64,000 nt of DNA from the NCBI RefSeq assembly GCF_000455125.1, contig NZ_AUWR01000030.1, positions 1-64,000 of the forward strand. Direction: 5' to 3'. The first letter of the stretch is position 1, and each line of letters opens with the position of its first letter. The notes below the pieces were generated by a model. The model worked only from the letters and a program-made list of their open reading frames with translations, ran no database searches and had not been told where the DNA came from. Below are positions 46,364-55,322 of the stretch, piece after piece. Position numbers and translations under genes: made by a program. The DNA is from Mycobacterium sp. UM_WGJ. Its GTDB lineage: Bacteria > Actinomycetota > Actinomycetes > Mycobacteriales > Mycobacteriaceae.

Positions 46364-46849
46364 ATGCAGTTCGAACCCCGGTTGCGCGACCGATCGCGCT
46401 GGTCCACCGGCGATGCGTGTTCGGTGGTCCGGCTGCTCGATGTGCTGAGCACCAAGACGGCGTTCCTGGTGGTGCGGGAATGCTTCTACGGCACCAGCCG
46501 CTTCGAGGACTTCATGGCACGCATCGGCGCCTCGGCGCCGGCGGTGTCGCGGGCACTCAAGCAGCTCGAGTCCGCCGGAATCATCACCCGGGTCCCCTAC
46601 CAGGAGGCCGGGCAGCGGGTCCGAGACGAGTATCGGCTGACACCCGCCGGCGAGGACCTGCTGCCCGTGATGCTGGCGTTGACCCAGTGGGGTGACAAGT
46701 ACCTCCAGGACGGAAAACCGCCGCTGTCCTTCGTCGACGCCACCACCCAGCGCCGAATCGGGGTACGGGTCACTGACGAGTTGGATGCCCCGGCGCCCGA
46801 CCCCGACAACATCGAGATCCGCTTGAACGCACCGCGCCGATCACGCTGA
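46364..46849 (+). CDS. HxlR-family transcriptional regulator
   Basis: 161 residues. The winged-helix HxlR domain (about 18-112) has KTAFLVVRECFYGTSRFEDF and PAVSRALKQLESAGIITRVPY followed by the wing; Cys20 and Cys41 could be redox-sensing as in some members. The C-terminal 45 residues are variable. Divergent from the SDR gene it probably controls. Confidence 0.9.
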   Translation: MQFEPRLRDRSRWSTGDACSVVRLLDVLSTKTAFLVVRECFYGTSRFEDFMARIGASAPAVSRALKQLESAGIITRVPYQEAGQRVRDEYRLTPAGEDLLPVMLALTQWGDKYLQDGKPPLSFVDATTQRRIGVRVTDELDAPAPDPDNIEIRLNAPRRSR

Positions 46850-46868
46850 ACAGCCGCCGAGTGCCGGC

Positions 46869-47708
46869 TCAGCGGCCCCGGATCACGGTCTCGGCGAACT
46901 CGGCAATCGACTCCGGCGGCGCGAAATCAGCGAACCACACGTAGAACCGTTGCGCCCCCTGGCTTTCGAGCCGACCGAAATGCTTGACCAGCGCTGCGGC
47001 ATCACCGCACACCAGGCCCGATCCCAGCCGGCCGAATCGCCGCTGAGCCGTCTCTGACACCGCCGCCACGTCCTGGTCGAGTCGGGCGAAACCGACCATC
47101 TGCTGCACGGACGCGCGCGCAGAACCGATCGACGGCAGCAGCTCGGGCAACTTGTGCACATGCGTCGCCGGCAGGTTCCACCAATCGGCATAGCGGCGTA
47201 CCAGCTGAAGCATGCGGGGGCCCACCCCGCCGAGCACCAGCGGGATCGGCATGCTCGGAGCGGGAGTCTGAGCCCGCTCCCCCTCGGCGCTCCAGTATTC
47301 GCCGAGCGACACCAGCGTCTCCCTCAGCGCGTCGACGCGTTGTCGCGGACCGGCGGTGGTGATTCCGTACTTGACCAGCTCGTCGGGCATCGAGCCGGAA
47401 CCCAGCCCCAGTTCGAAGCGGCCGCCAGAGGCTTCGGCCAAGGTCGTCGCCTGCTTGGCCAGCACGGCGGGATGGCGGAATCCGTCGCACAACACCACGT
47501 GGCCGACCTTGATCCGTTCGGTGTGGGCGGCGACCCAGGTGGCCACGGTCATCGCCTCCCACAGCGGCGCGGTGGGGGCCATCGGGGTGTCCAGGTGGTC
47601 GAGGAATGCGACACCGTCGAAACCCGACGCCTCGGCCACCCGGGCGCGCGTCACCAGGTCACCCAGGCCGATTCTGGTCTGCGGCAGGTACAAGAACCAC
47701 TCGGTCAT
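46869..47708 (-). CDS. Luciferase-like (LLM class) F420-type oxidoreductase
   Basis: 279 residues from the ATG at 47708, overlapping the tetR stop (ATGA). The (beta/alpha)8 luciferase-like fold shows GFDGVAFLDHLDTP, IKVGHVVLCDGFRHPAVLAKQ and ELGLGSGSMPDEL, typical of actinobacterial F420-dependent enzymes; FMN cannot be excluded. Coupled to the TetR gene, it is probably part of the same response as the divergent monooxygenase operon. Confidence 0.88.
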   Translation of the reverse strand: MTEWFLYLPQTRIGLGDLVTRARVAEASGFDGVAFLDHLDTPMAPTAPLWEAMTVATWVAAHTERIKVGHVVLCDGFRHPAVLAKQATTLAEASGGRFELGLGSGSMPDELVKYGITTAGPRQRVDALRETLVSLGEYWSAEGERAQTPAPSMPIPLVLGGVGPRMLQLVRRYADWWNLPATHVHKLPELLPSIGSARASVQQMVGFARLDQDVAAVSETAQRRFGRLGSGLVCGDAAALVKHFGRLESQGAQRFYVWFADFAPPESIAEFAETVIRGR

Positions 47709-48340
47709 CGTTTCCCCTTCGGGGCCGCAGTAGTCGGCGCTTGACGCAACCCCGGCAGCACGTAGCGGCGCACATGCTGTCGCACGGCTACGGGATCGTC
47801 GGGGTCCATGTGGTGTCCCGGGACGCTGCCGAAACTGATCAACACCCGAGCGACCCATTCACTGGCCTCGGGAATGTCGTTGTCCGGGTCGATGTCTCCG
47901 CTCTCGACGGCGGCTTCGACAAAGGGCTGCCAGAATGTCGCGAGATCGGGCACCAGGCCGCGGACGCCCGTGCCGGCGCAGGCGGTGAACTCGTCCGGCT
48001 CGGCGGTGCGCAACCGCATCAGCAGCGTGCCGGGATCGTCGTAGGCGCGGCGGCCGATCTGGACGCCGGCCACCAGCTGGTCCTCGAAGTCGGTGAGCGT
48101 CGACAGCTCGGCGCGGGTCTGCGCCCAGCTGGTTTCGATCAGCCGAATGATCGCCGCACCGACCAGCGTCGGCTTATCCGGGAAATTGCGGTACAGCCAG
48201 GCCCGGGAAACCCCCGCGGCCTGGGCGACGTCGATCATCGTCATTGCCCGAATCCCCTTGTCGGCCAATAGTTTCTCGGTCGCGTCGAGAAGCCGATCGG
48301 TCGTCGACGGGGACACGGGTGACGCTGACGCTTCGTTCAC
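47705..48340 (-). CDS. TetR-family transcriptional regulator
   Basis: 211 residues from the GTG at 48340, preceded by a strong AGGAGGT site. The HTH (about 15-60) reads ATEKLLADKGIRAMTMIDVAQAAGVSRAWLYRNFP; the C-terminal ligand domain is variable. It is divergent from the flavin monooxygenase operon and likely represses it and its own operon through GTAGACA half-sites in the gap. Confidence 0.92.
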   Translation of the reverse strand: MNEASASPVSPSTTDRLLDATEKLLADKGIRAMTMIDVAQAAGVSRAWLYRNFPDKPTLVGAAIIRLIETSWAQTRAELSTLTDFEDQLVAGVQIGRRAYDDPGTLLMRLRTAEPDEFTACAGTGVRGLVPDLATFWQPFVEAAVESGDIDPDNDIPEASEWVARVLISFGSVPGHHMDPDDPVAVRQHVRRYVLPGLRQAPTTAAPKGKR

Positions 48341-48372
48341 GGCCACCTCCTGGGCGGTAAGCCTAACAAGGA

Positions 48373-48440
48373 GTAGACACATCGGTAGATCTGTGTACTA
48401 TAGCGACGCGTCTCGTAGACACTTCTGCAAACCTGTCTAC
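48373..48440. promoter_or_regulatory. TetR/monooxygenase divergent operator region
   Basis: GTAGACA at 48373-48379 and 48415-48421 with TGTCTAC at 48434-48440; the last two form a perfect dyad with a 12-bp spacer. Three copies of one half-site in a 121-bp divergent gap suggest TetR binding. Confidence 0.55.
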
Positions 48441-48461
48441 CCCGGATCTCGGAGGTTCCCC

Positions 48462-49826
48462 ATGCCCGTACCCCGCACCGCAATCGTCGGTGCCGGTATC
48501 AGTGGCCTGACCGCCGGAAAGATGCTGAGCGACTATGCGATCGACTACAGCTGCTTCGAATCCTCCGACCGGATCGGCGGCAACTGGGCCTTCGGCAACC
48601 CGAACGGCCATTCCAGTGCCTACCGGTCGCTGCATATCGACACCTCCAAGCACCAGCTGTCGTTTCGCGACTTCCCCATGCCGGAGCACTACCCCGACTT
48701 CCTGCACCACACGCTGGTCAAGGAGTACCTGGAGTCCTATGCGGCGGCGTTTGAGCTCAAGCGCAACATCGAGTTCGACACCGAAGTCACCCATGCGCAC
48801 CGGTTGCCCGGTGGTGGCTGGGAGCTGGAACTGGCCGGCGGGCAGCGTCGCCGGTTCGACCTGCTGGTCGTCGCCAACGGCCACCACTGGGATCCACGCC
48901 TGCCGGACTTCCCGGGCGAATTCAGCGGCGACACATTGCATGCGCACCACTACATCGACCCCAAGACACCGCTGGACTTCAGCGGAAAGCGGATCCTCGT
49001 GGTCGGCCTGGGTAACAGTGCCGCCGATATCGCCGTCGAACTGTCGTCGAAGGCGCTGGACAACGAGCTGACGTTGTCCACCCGGTCGGGCGCGTGGATC
49101 GTGCCGAAGTATCTGGCCGGAAAGCCCGCCGACAAGTACTTCCGGACCAGCCCGTATCTGCCGTTCTCCTGGCAGCGCAAGGTCGCTCAATGGGCACAGC
49201 CGATCATCGCCGGACGCCCCGAGGACCTCGGGCTGCCCACCCCCAACCACAAGTTCTTCGAAGCGCACCCCACCCAATCGGTGGAACTGCCGCTGCGCCT
49301 GGGGTCCGGCGACGTCATCCCCAAACCCAACATCAGCCGGCTCGACGGCGACACCGTGCACTTCATCGATGGCACCAACGGCCAATTCGACGTCATCATC
49401 TACGCCACCGGCTACAACATCACCTTCCCGTTCTTCGACCCGGAGTTCATCAGCGCACCGGGCAATCGAATCGACCTGTACAAGCGGATGTTCTATCCCG
49501 GCATCGACGACTTGGTGTTCGCCGGATTCGCCCAAGCCACCCCGACCCTGTTCCCGTTCGTCGAAGCCCAGGCCCGCCTCATCGGCGCCTACGCTGCCGG
49601 TCGCTACCGGCTGCCGTCGGTCGCCGAAATGCGCCGGGTGATCGAGGCCGACCGGCGCAAATACACCGGCCACATGCTCGACACCCCGCGCCACACCCAG
49701 CAACTGGACTACTTCCTTTACGAACACGACATGCGCACCGCGGAGATCCCGCGCGGCACCCGGCGCGCCGCTGAACTCGGTGTGCCCGGATGGGCCGGGG
49801 TGTGCGAGATGGAGGCATCCGCATGA
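48462..49826 (+). CDS. Flavin-containing monooxygenase
   Basis: 454 residues from the ATG at 48462 (GGAGG upstream). FAD-binding GAGISG near 10-15, a second Rossmann motif GLGNSAADIA near 180 for NADPH, and the ATG-containing IIYATGYN segment of FMO/Baeyer-Villiger-type enzymes. The substrate is unknown. First gene of a five-gene operon; the next gene overlaps by 4 nt. Confidence 0.92.
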   Translation: MPVPRTAIVGAGISGLTAGKMLSDYAIDYSCFESSDRIGGNWAFGNPNGHSSAYRSLHIDTSKHQLSFRDFPMPEHYPDFLHHTLVKEYLESYAAAFELKRNIEFDTEVTHAHRLPGGGWELELAGGQRRRFDLLVVANGHHWDPRLPDFPGEFSGDTLHAHHYIDPKTPLDFSGKRILVVGLGNSAADIAVELSSKALDNELTLSTRSGAWIVPKYLAGKPADKYFRTSPYLPFSWQRKVAQWAQPIIAGRPEDLGLPTPNHKFFEAHPTQSVELPLRLGSGDVIPKPNISRLDGDTVHFIDGTNGQFDVIIYATGYNITFPFFDPEFISAPGNRIDLYKRMFYPGIDDLVFAGFAQATPTLFPFVEAQARLIGAYAAGRYRLPSVAEMRRVIEADRRKYTGHMLDTPRHTQQLDYFLYEHDMRTAEIPRGTRRAAELGVPGWAGVCEMEASA

Positions 49827-50740
49827 GCGCGACCATCCGATTCGGCAGCGGCGGAGCCACGTGCGTCGGGCAGTTCTTTCCGGCGGCGCAATATGACGGC
49901 GACGGAGCCCCGGTCGTGGTGCTCGGACATGGCCTGGGCGGCACCGTCGACTCCGGCCTGATCCCGTTCGCCGAACGACTCAGCGAAGCCGGGTTCGCCG
50001 CCTTCGCCTTCGACTACCGGTACTTCGGCGCTTCAGAAGCACACCCGCGCCAACGGATTTCCATGCAAGAGCAGGTCGACGACTTTCGCTCGGCATGCTC
50101 GGCCGCGGCCGAGCAGACCGGTGTGGATGCTCGCCGGATCGTGGTGTGGGGGGTCTCGCTGGGCGGCGGGCATGTCTTCGAGGTGGCCGCCACCACGCCC
50201 GGTGTCGCCGCCGCCATCGCGCTGACACCCCTGGTCAGCGGACCGGCCGCTGCGATCGCGGCACTGCCACACCATCGCCCGGCAACAATGCTGCGTTCAA
50301 CGGCCACGGGGTGGCGCAGTGCGCTGGCCCAACGCTTCGGCGGGTCGCCCGCGACCATCGCCCTGGTGGGCCGCCCCGGTGAGCTGGCCACCCTGACCGC
50401 CGACGGCTACCACGCGGCCTACACCGCGATGGCCGGCCCGACCTGGCGCAACGAGATCGACGCCCAGGTCGGTGTACAGCTCGGCGGCTACCGCCCGGCG
50501 GCCAAGCACGCCGAGGCCATCGCCTGCCCGATCCTGGTGCAGATAGCCGACTTCGACCGCGGCGCTCCCCCACAGGCAGCCGCCAAGGCGGCTTTCGCCG
50601 CCCGCGCCGAAGTGCGGCACTACCCCTGCGATCACTTCGACGTCTTCGCCGGTGGCGACTGGTTCGATCACGTTGTCGAGCACCAGATCTCGTTTTTGAC
50701 CCGGCACCTGGCCGGCACGACCGCTACGGTCACGGGTTAG
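49823..50740 (+). CDS. Alpha/beta hydrolase
   Basis: 305 residues, ATG overlapping the monooxygenase stop. Nucleophile elbow GVSLGG with Ser near 118, GHGLGG oxyanion region near 45, and the catalytic His in CDHFDVF near the end. Probably an esterase acting on the product of the upstream monooxygenase; in the mymA operon the equivalent place is held by LipR, of a different hydrolase type. Confidence 0.88.
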   Translation: MSATIRFGSGGATCVGQFFPAAQYDGDGAPVVVLGHGLGGTVDSGLIPFAERLSEAGFAAFAFDYRYFGASEAHPRQRISMQEQVDDFRSACSAAAEQTGVDARRIVVWGVSLGGGHVFEVAATTPGVAAAIALTPLVSGPAAAIAALPHHRPATMLRSTATGWRSALAQRFGGSPATIALVGRPGELATLTADGYHAAYTAMAGPTWRNEIDAQVGVQLGGYRPAAKHAEAIACPILVQIADFDRGAPPQAAAKAAFAARAEVRHYPCDHFDVFAGGDWFDHVVEHQISFLTRHLAGTTATVTG

Positions 50741-50748
50741 GAGGCCTG

Positions 50749-52359
50749 ATGGCAGAGACCATGCAGCAGCTGCTCGCCGAACGCATCGGCGACACCAGCC
50801 TGGCGGTGCTCTACAACGACGTCGACGGCGGGCAGATCCGCTGGTCGTGGCGGGAGTACCTCGTCCGGGCGGCCCGCCACGGCGCCGCGGTGCTCGCGCG
50901 GGCCGACACCAGGCGGCCGATGCACGTCGGCGCCCTGCTGGGCAATAACCCCGCGATGCTCACCGCGCTCGCCGCCGCCGGGCTGGGGGGTTACGTCCTG
51001 TGCGGGGTCAACGACACCCGCCGCGGCTCGGCGCTGGCCGCGGATCTGCGCACCGCCGATGTGCAGATCCTGCTGGTCGACGCCGAACACCGCGCGCTGC
51101 TGCGGGGATTGGAGCTGCCCGGCGTCACCATCATCGACGTCGACGACCCGGCCTGGGCCAGCGAGTGCGCCGAAGCCGGGGTACTTCAGCCGCATCGGCA
51201 TGTCGGGCCGCTGGACCCGTTCATGCTGATCTTCACCTCGGGCACCAGTGGCGACCCGAAAGCCGTTCTGGTCAGCCACTTCATGGTGCTGGTCGCCGGC
51301 CAGAGCCTGACCGAGCGATTCGAGCTGGGCGCCAACGACGTCGTCTACCTGTCCATGCCGCTGTTTCATTCCAATGCGATCGCAGCCGGCTTCGGACCCG
51401 CGGTGGCCGCCGGTGCGGCGATGGCGCCGGCGAAGTTCTCGGCTTCGCGGTTCCTGGCCGACATCCGCGCCTACGGTGGGACGTATATGAACTACGTCGG
51501 TAAACCGTTCGCCTACCTACTGGCGCATCCCGAGCAGCCCGATGACGCCGACAATCCGCTGCGGGTCGCGTTCGGCAACGAGGCCTCGGAGCGCGACATC
51601 GGTGAATTCGCCCGCCGGTTCGGTGTGCACGTGGTCGACGCCTTCGGTTCGACCGAGAACGCGGTGACCATCACCCGTGATGAAGGCACCCCGCCCGGTT
51701 CGGTGGGGCGTGGGTTCCCCGGCGTCGCCATCTACAACAGCGACACCAATGCCGAGTGCCCGCCGGCGGTCTTCGACGAGCACGGCGCACTGCTCAACGC
51801 CGACGAGGCGATCGGGGAACTGGTCAACACCGCCGGGTCCGGGTTCTTCTCGGGCTATTACAACAACGAGCAGGCGACCGCGGACCGGATGCGCGACGGC
51901 ATGTACTGGTCAGGCGACCTTGCCTACGCTGATGCCGACGGCTGGATCTACCTGGCCGGGCGCACCGCCGACTGGATGCGGGTCGATGGTGAGAACCTGG
52001 CGGCGGCGCCGATCGAGCGGATTCTGATGCGCCACCCCGACATCAACCAGGCCGCGGTGTACGCCGTGCCGGACGGTAACGTCGGCGATCAGGTGATGGC
52101 CGCAGTGGTCTTGCGCGACGATGCCCGGCTGACCGAGGGCGCATTGGCTGATTTCCTTGCCGCTCAAGAGGATCTGTCCCCCAAGGCCTGGCCGCGCTAT
52201 GTCCGGGTGACCGCAGAGCTGCCCGCGACGGCAACCAACAAAGTCCTCAAACGGGTGTTGGCCGCCGACGGTACCGATGTCGGTGATGACACGCTGTGGG
52301 AGCGGCCCGGACGAGAGTGCACCTACCGCACCACCACCATGACGGGAGTGGGGCGATGA
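50749..52359 (+). CDS. Acyl-CoA synthetase/AMP-dependent ligase (FadD-like)
   Basis: 536 residues. ANL-superfamily motifs: P-loop FTSGTSGDPKAVLVSH near 160, adenine-binding FGSTENAVT near 300, SGDLAYADADGWIYLAGR near 385 and catalytic Lys in TATNKVLKRVL near the end. It activates a carboxylate as an acyl-adenylate/CoA ester; resemblance is to FATP/FadD17-type enzymes. Part of the monooxygenase operon, 8 nt after the hydrolase. Confidence 0.9.
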   Translation: MAETMQQLLAERIGDTSLAVLYNDVDGGQIRWSWREYLVRAARHGAAVLARADTRRPMHVGALLGNNPAMLTALAAAGLGGYVLCGVNDTRRGSALAADLRTADVQILLVDAEHRALLRGLELPGVTIIDVDDPAWASECAEAGVLQPHRHVGPLDPFMLIFTSGTSGDPKAVLVSHFMVLVAGQSLTERFELGANDVVYLSMPLFHSNAIAAGFGPAVAAGAAMAPAKFSASRFLADIRAYGGTYMNYVGKPFAYLLAHPEQPDDADNPLRVAFGNEASERDIGEFARRFGVHVVDAFGSTENAVTITRDEGTPPGSVGRGFPGVAIYNSDTNAECPPAVFDEHGALLNADEAIGELVNTAGSGFFSGYYNNEQATADRMRDGMYWSGDLAYADADGWIYLAGRTADWMRVDGENLAAAPIERILMRHPDINQAAVYAVPDGNVGDQVMAAVVLRDDARLTEGALADFLAAQEDLSPKAWPRYVRVTAELPATATNKVLKRVLAADGTDVGDDTLWERPGRECTYRTTTMTGVGR

Positions 52360-53192
52360 CGGCTCAAAAACCCGTGGCCCTGATAGTCGGCGGCGCTTCG
52401 GGAATCGGGTTGGCCACCGCGCACACTCTGGCCGCGCGGGGTGACCATGTGGTGATCGCCGACATCAACGGAGACGCCGCGCACGCCCGCGCAGCCGAAA
52501 TCGCCGGTTCAGCGAGGCTCGACGGAGGAGCGGCGAAGCTGGGACCGGCGCATGGACCCGGCGGCACGGCCACCGCCGTCGTCGCAGACGTGACCGACGA
52601 GGCCAGTGTCGCAGCGGCATTCGTGGCCGCCCGCGAACTCGGGCCGGTCCGCACGGTGGTCAGCTGCGCCGGCCTGTCGATTATCAGTCCGATCGCGGAC
52701 ATCGAGCTGTCCGGCTGGCAGACCACCATCGACGTCTGCCTCACCGGGACCATGCTGGTGATCAAACATGCGGCCCGCACCCTCGAAGACGGCGGCAGCG
52801 TGGTCGCCATCTCCTCGCTCAACGGGCGCCAGCCCGGCAGCTCCATGGCCGCATACTGCAGCGCCAAGGCCGGCGTGTTGATGCTGATCCAGGTGGCCGC
52901 ACTGGAGCTGGGCGCCCGCGGCATCCGGGTCAACGCGGTCTCCCCCGGCCTGGTGGACACTCCCCTGGTCGCCGGCCTGGCGATGGTGCCGGGGCTCACC
53001 GACGAGTACATCGAGAACACCCCGCTCGGGCGCTCCGGCATTCCCGACGACATCGCGCAGGCCGTAGAGTTCTTGACCTCCGAACGTGCCGGCTGGATCA
53101 CCGGATCCGCCTTCGACGTCAACGGTGGGGCGCATCTGAAGCGCTACCCCGACGTGCTCGGCAAAGTACAAGCGCTAGCTGAAGGATCGTGA
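52356..53192 (+). CDS. Short-chain dehydrogenase/reductase
   Basis: 278 residues, ATG overlapping the ligase stop. GGASGIGLAT cofactor motif near 12, catalytic Ser in VAISSLNG and Tyr/Lys in YCSAKAG, then the N-terminal-like INAVSPG signature (here VNAVSPGLVDTP). Classical SDR. It sits in the monooxygenase operon and resembles the SDR position in mymA-type operons. Confidence 0.92.
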   Translation: MTAQKPVALIVGGASGIGLATAHTLAARGDHVVIADINGDAAHARAAEIAGSARLDGGAAKLGPAHGPGGTATAVVADVTDEASVAAAFVAARELGPVRTVVSCAGLSIISPIADIELSGWQTTIDVCLTGTMLVIKHAARTLEDGGSVVAISSLNGRQPGSSMAAYCSAKAGVLMLIQVAALELGARGIRVNAVSPGLVDTPLVAGLAMVPGLTDEYIENTPLGRSGIPDDIAQAVEFLTSERAGWITGSAFDVNGGAHLKRYPDVLGKVQALAEGS

Positions 53193-53193
53193 C

Positions 53194-54219
53194 ATGCGCA
53201 GTGTCGTCATCGATGGGCCCGGGTCGATCCGAGTCGACACCCGCCCCGACCCCGAGTTGCCGGGAGCCGACGGCGCCGTCGTCGAAGTGACCGCGACCGC
53301 GATCTGCGGTTCCGATCTGCACTTCTACGAAGGCGACTACCCGATCGCCGACCCGGTTCCGCTGGGGCACGAGGCGATCGGCACCGTCGTCGAGGTCGGG
53401 TCGCAGGTGCACTCCGTGCGGGTCGGTGACCGGGTCATGGTGTCCTCGGTCGCGGGCTGCGGGCGGTGCGCCGGGTGCGGCACCCTCGATCCCATCCGGT
53501 GCCATTCGGGCCCGCAGATCTTCGGATCAGGTCTGTTGGGGGGTGCGCAGTCGGAGCTGCTTGCGGTGCCGGGCGCCGACTTTCAGCTTGCCCGTATCCC
53601 CGAGGGGATCCTTGACGCCGAAGCGCTGCTGCTCACCGACAACCTCGCCACCGGATGGGCGGCGGCGCTGCGGGCCGACACCCCGGTCGGCGGCACGGTA
53701 GCGGTCATCGGGTTGGGCGCGGTCGGTCTGTGTGCGGCACGCAGCGCGCTGTTCCTCGGCGCAGCAACGGTTCTCGGGATCGATCCGGTGCGTCAGCGCC
53801 GGGAGCGGGCTGCCCTGATGGGTGTGACCCCGGCAGAGCCGCCGACCACGGCCGCGGCCATGGAGCTCAGCGACGGGCGCGGTGTGGATGCGGTGATCGA
53901 CGCCGTCGGCTCGGACACCACGATGTCCGACGCGCTGACCGCGGTGCGGCCCGGCGGCACCGTATCGGTGGTCGGAGTGCACGACCTGCAGCCCTTCCCC
54001 TTCCCGGCGCTGCCGGCACTACTGCGCAGTGTCACCCTGCGGATGACCACCGCACCCGTGCAACAGACGTGGCCGCAGCTGGTGCCGCTGTTGCAGTCCG
54101 GGCGACTGTCGGTGGACGGGATCTTCACCACCGAGATGGCCTTGGACGACGCGGCCGACGCCTACCGTGCCGTGGCGGCCCGGTCCGGCGACGTGGTGAA
54201 AGTACTGCTCACGCCGTAG
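53194..54219 (+). CDS. Zinc-dependent alcohol dehydrogenase (MDR family)
   Basis: 341 residues. Catalytic zinc ligands in CGSDLHFYEG (Cys38) and GHEAIG; four structural-zinc cysteines in CGRCAGCGTLDPIRC; Rossmann GLGAVGLCAAR near 174. Medium-chain dehydrogenase, last gene of the five-gene operon, 1 nt after the SDR stop. It likely oxidises or reduces an alcohol/aldehyde intermediate of the same pathway. Confidence 0.92.
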   Translation: MRSVVIDGPGSIRVDTRPDPELPGADGAVVEVTATAICGSDLHFYEGDYPIADPVPLGHEAIGTVVEVGSQVHSVRVGDRVMVSSVAGCGRCAGCGTLDPIRCHSGPQIFGSGLLGGAQSELLAVPGADFQLARIPEGILDAEALLLTDNLATGWAAALRADTPVGGTVAVIGLGAVGLCAARSALFLGAATVLGIDPVRQRRERAALMGVTPAEPPTTAAAMELSDGRGVDAVIDAVGSDTTMSDALTAVRPGGTVSVVGVHDLQPFPFPALPALLRSVTLRMTTAPVQQTWPQLVPLLQSGRLSVDGIFTTEMALDDAADAYRAVAARSGDVVKVLLTP

Positions 54220-54274
54220 CCTGACGCGACGGCGGGGGACGAGATCGCCAAAGTTCCGCTGAGAGCGCTGCCGC

Positions 54275-55252
54275 CTACCCGGTGCGCGGACGACGCGGCC
54301 GTAACCGCAGCGGTGGCATCATTGGGGCGGGCAGCCGTTGCAGGCGGCCTTGATAGCCGCTGACCTGTCCGAACTGGTCGTCCCCGTCTTGCCAGCGGCG
54401 CCGGAACTCGACGATCTCCTCGTGGGTGCGACCGATGAAGTTCCACCACAGCACCAGTTCCTCGCTGAACGGCACCCCGCCCAGCACCAGGATCCGGGCG
54501 GGGGAGTCACCGGTGTTGCGCAGCAGCAGTACCGAACGGCCGGGGCCTTGATAGCCGAGCGCCCCGATGTCCAGACCCGTGCCGCCCAGCCTGACTGCGC
54601 CCTGGTCGCACAGCACGCCGTGTTCGAATGCGGGATCAACGTCGAGCGCCAGTTCGGTGCGCGGATCCAGGTCGAGCTGAGCGCCCAGCAGGGGAGTGAA
54701 CGACGGGACGGGGGAGCGGTACCCGGCCAGCTCACCGAGGAACACCAGCGCCGATGCGCCGGCCAGTGAAACGGGTTCGGGGGCAAAGTGGTTGAAGTCG
54801 CGGGCGCTATGGCGGGCCGTATCGGGCAGGGCCACCCACAGCTGCACGCCGCGCAGCAGGGGAGCCGACTGCGGCTCAACCGTGACCTCGGAGTGGCAGA
54901 TTCCGGCGCCGGCGGTCATCAGATTCAACTCGCCGGGGTGCACCACCGCGTGCACGCCGGCGCTGTCGCGGTGCTCGACCCGCCCACTGAACAGCCAGCT
55001 CGCCGTCTGCAGACCGGTGTGCGGGTGCGGGGGCACGTCCATCCCGCCGTCGGCGGCGACGTCCTGCGGTCCGTAGTGGTCGACGAAGCACCAGGCGCCG
55101 ATCAGGGAGCGGTCTCGTTGCGGCAGGGTGCGACGTACCCCGATGGCGCGCGCTCCGCCCAGCGGGACCTCGCGCGGGTGCAGCACCTCGATGTGGTCTT
55201 CGGGAGTTGCCGCACAGGCGAATTCAGCCGAGGTGGTCTCCAGGTTGCTCAA
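54275..55252 (-). CDS. Pirin-family protein
   Basis: 325 residues, bicupin. Metal-binding motif PPHPHTGLQTASWLFSG with two His residues, then HPGELNLMTAGAGICHSE, as in pirins with quercetinase-like activity. The Arg-rich C-terminus is unusual. It converges with the alcohol dehydrogenase gene and is the last gene of the accessory block. Confidence 0.9.
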   Translation of the reverse strand: MSNLETTSAEFACAATPEDHIEVLHPREVPLGGARAIGVRRTLPQRDRSLIGAWCFVDHYGPQDVAADGGMDVPPHPHTGLQTASWLFSGRVEHRDSAGVHAVVHPGELNLMTAGAGICHSEVTVEPQSAPLLRGVQLWVALPDTARHSARDFNHFAPEPVSLAGASALVFLGELAGYRSPVPSFTPLLGAQLDLDPRTELALDVDPAFEHGVLCDQGAVRLGGTGLDIGALGYQGPGRSVLLLRNTGDSPARILVLGGVPFSEELVLWWNFIGRTHEEIVEFRRRWQDGDDQFGQVSGYQGRLQRLPAPMMPPLRLRPRRPRTG

Positions 55253-55322
55253 CGGTTCACCTCCGGGCCGGCTGCCGTGCCACTGGCGCGATCCTACCGA
55301 CTCGTGCCGTGGACGGGCCTGC

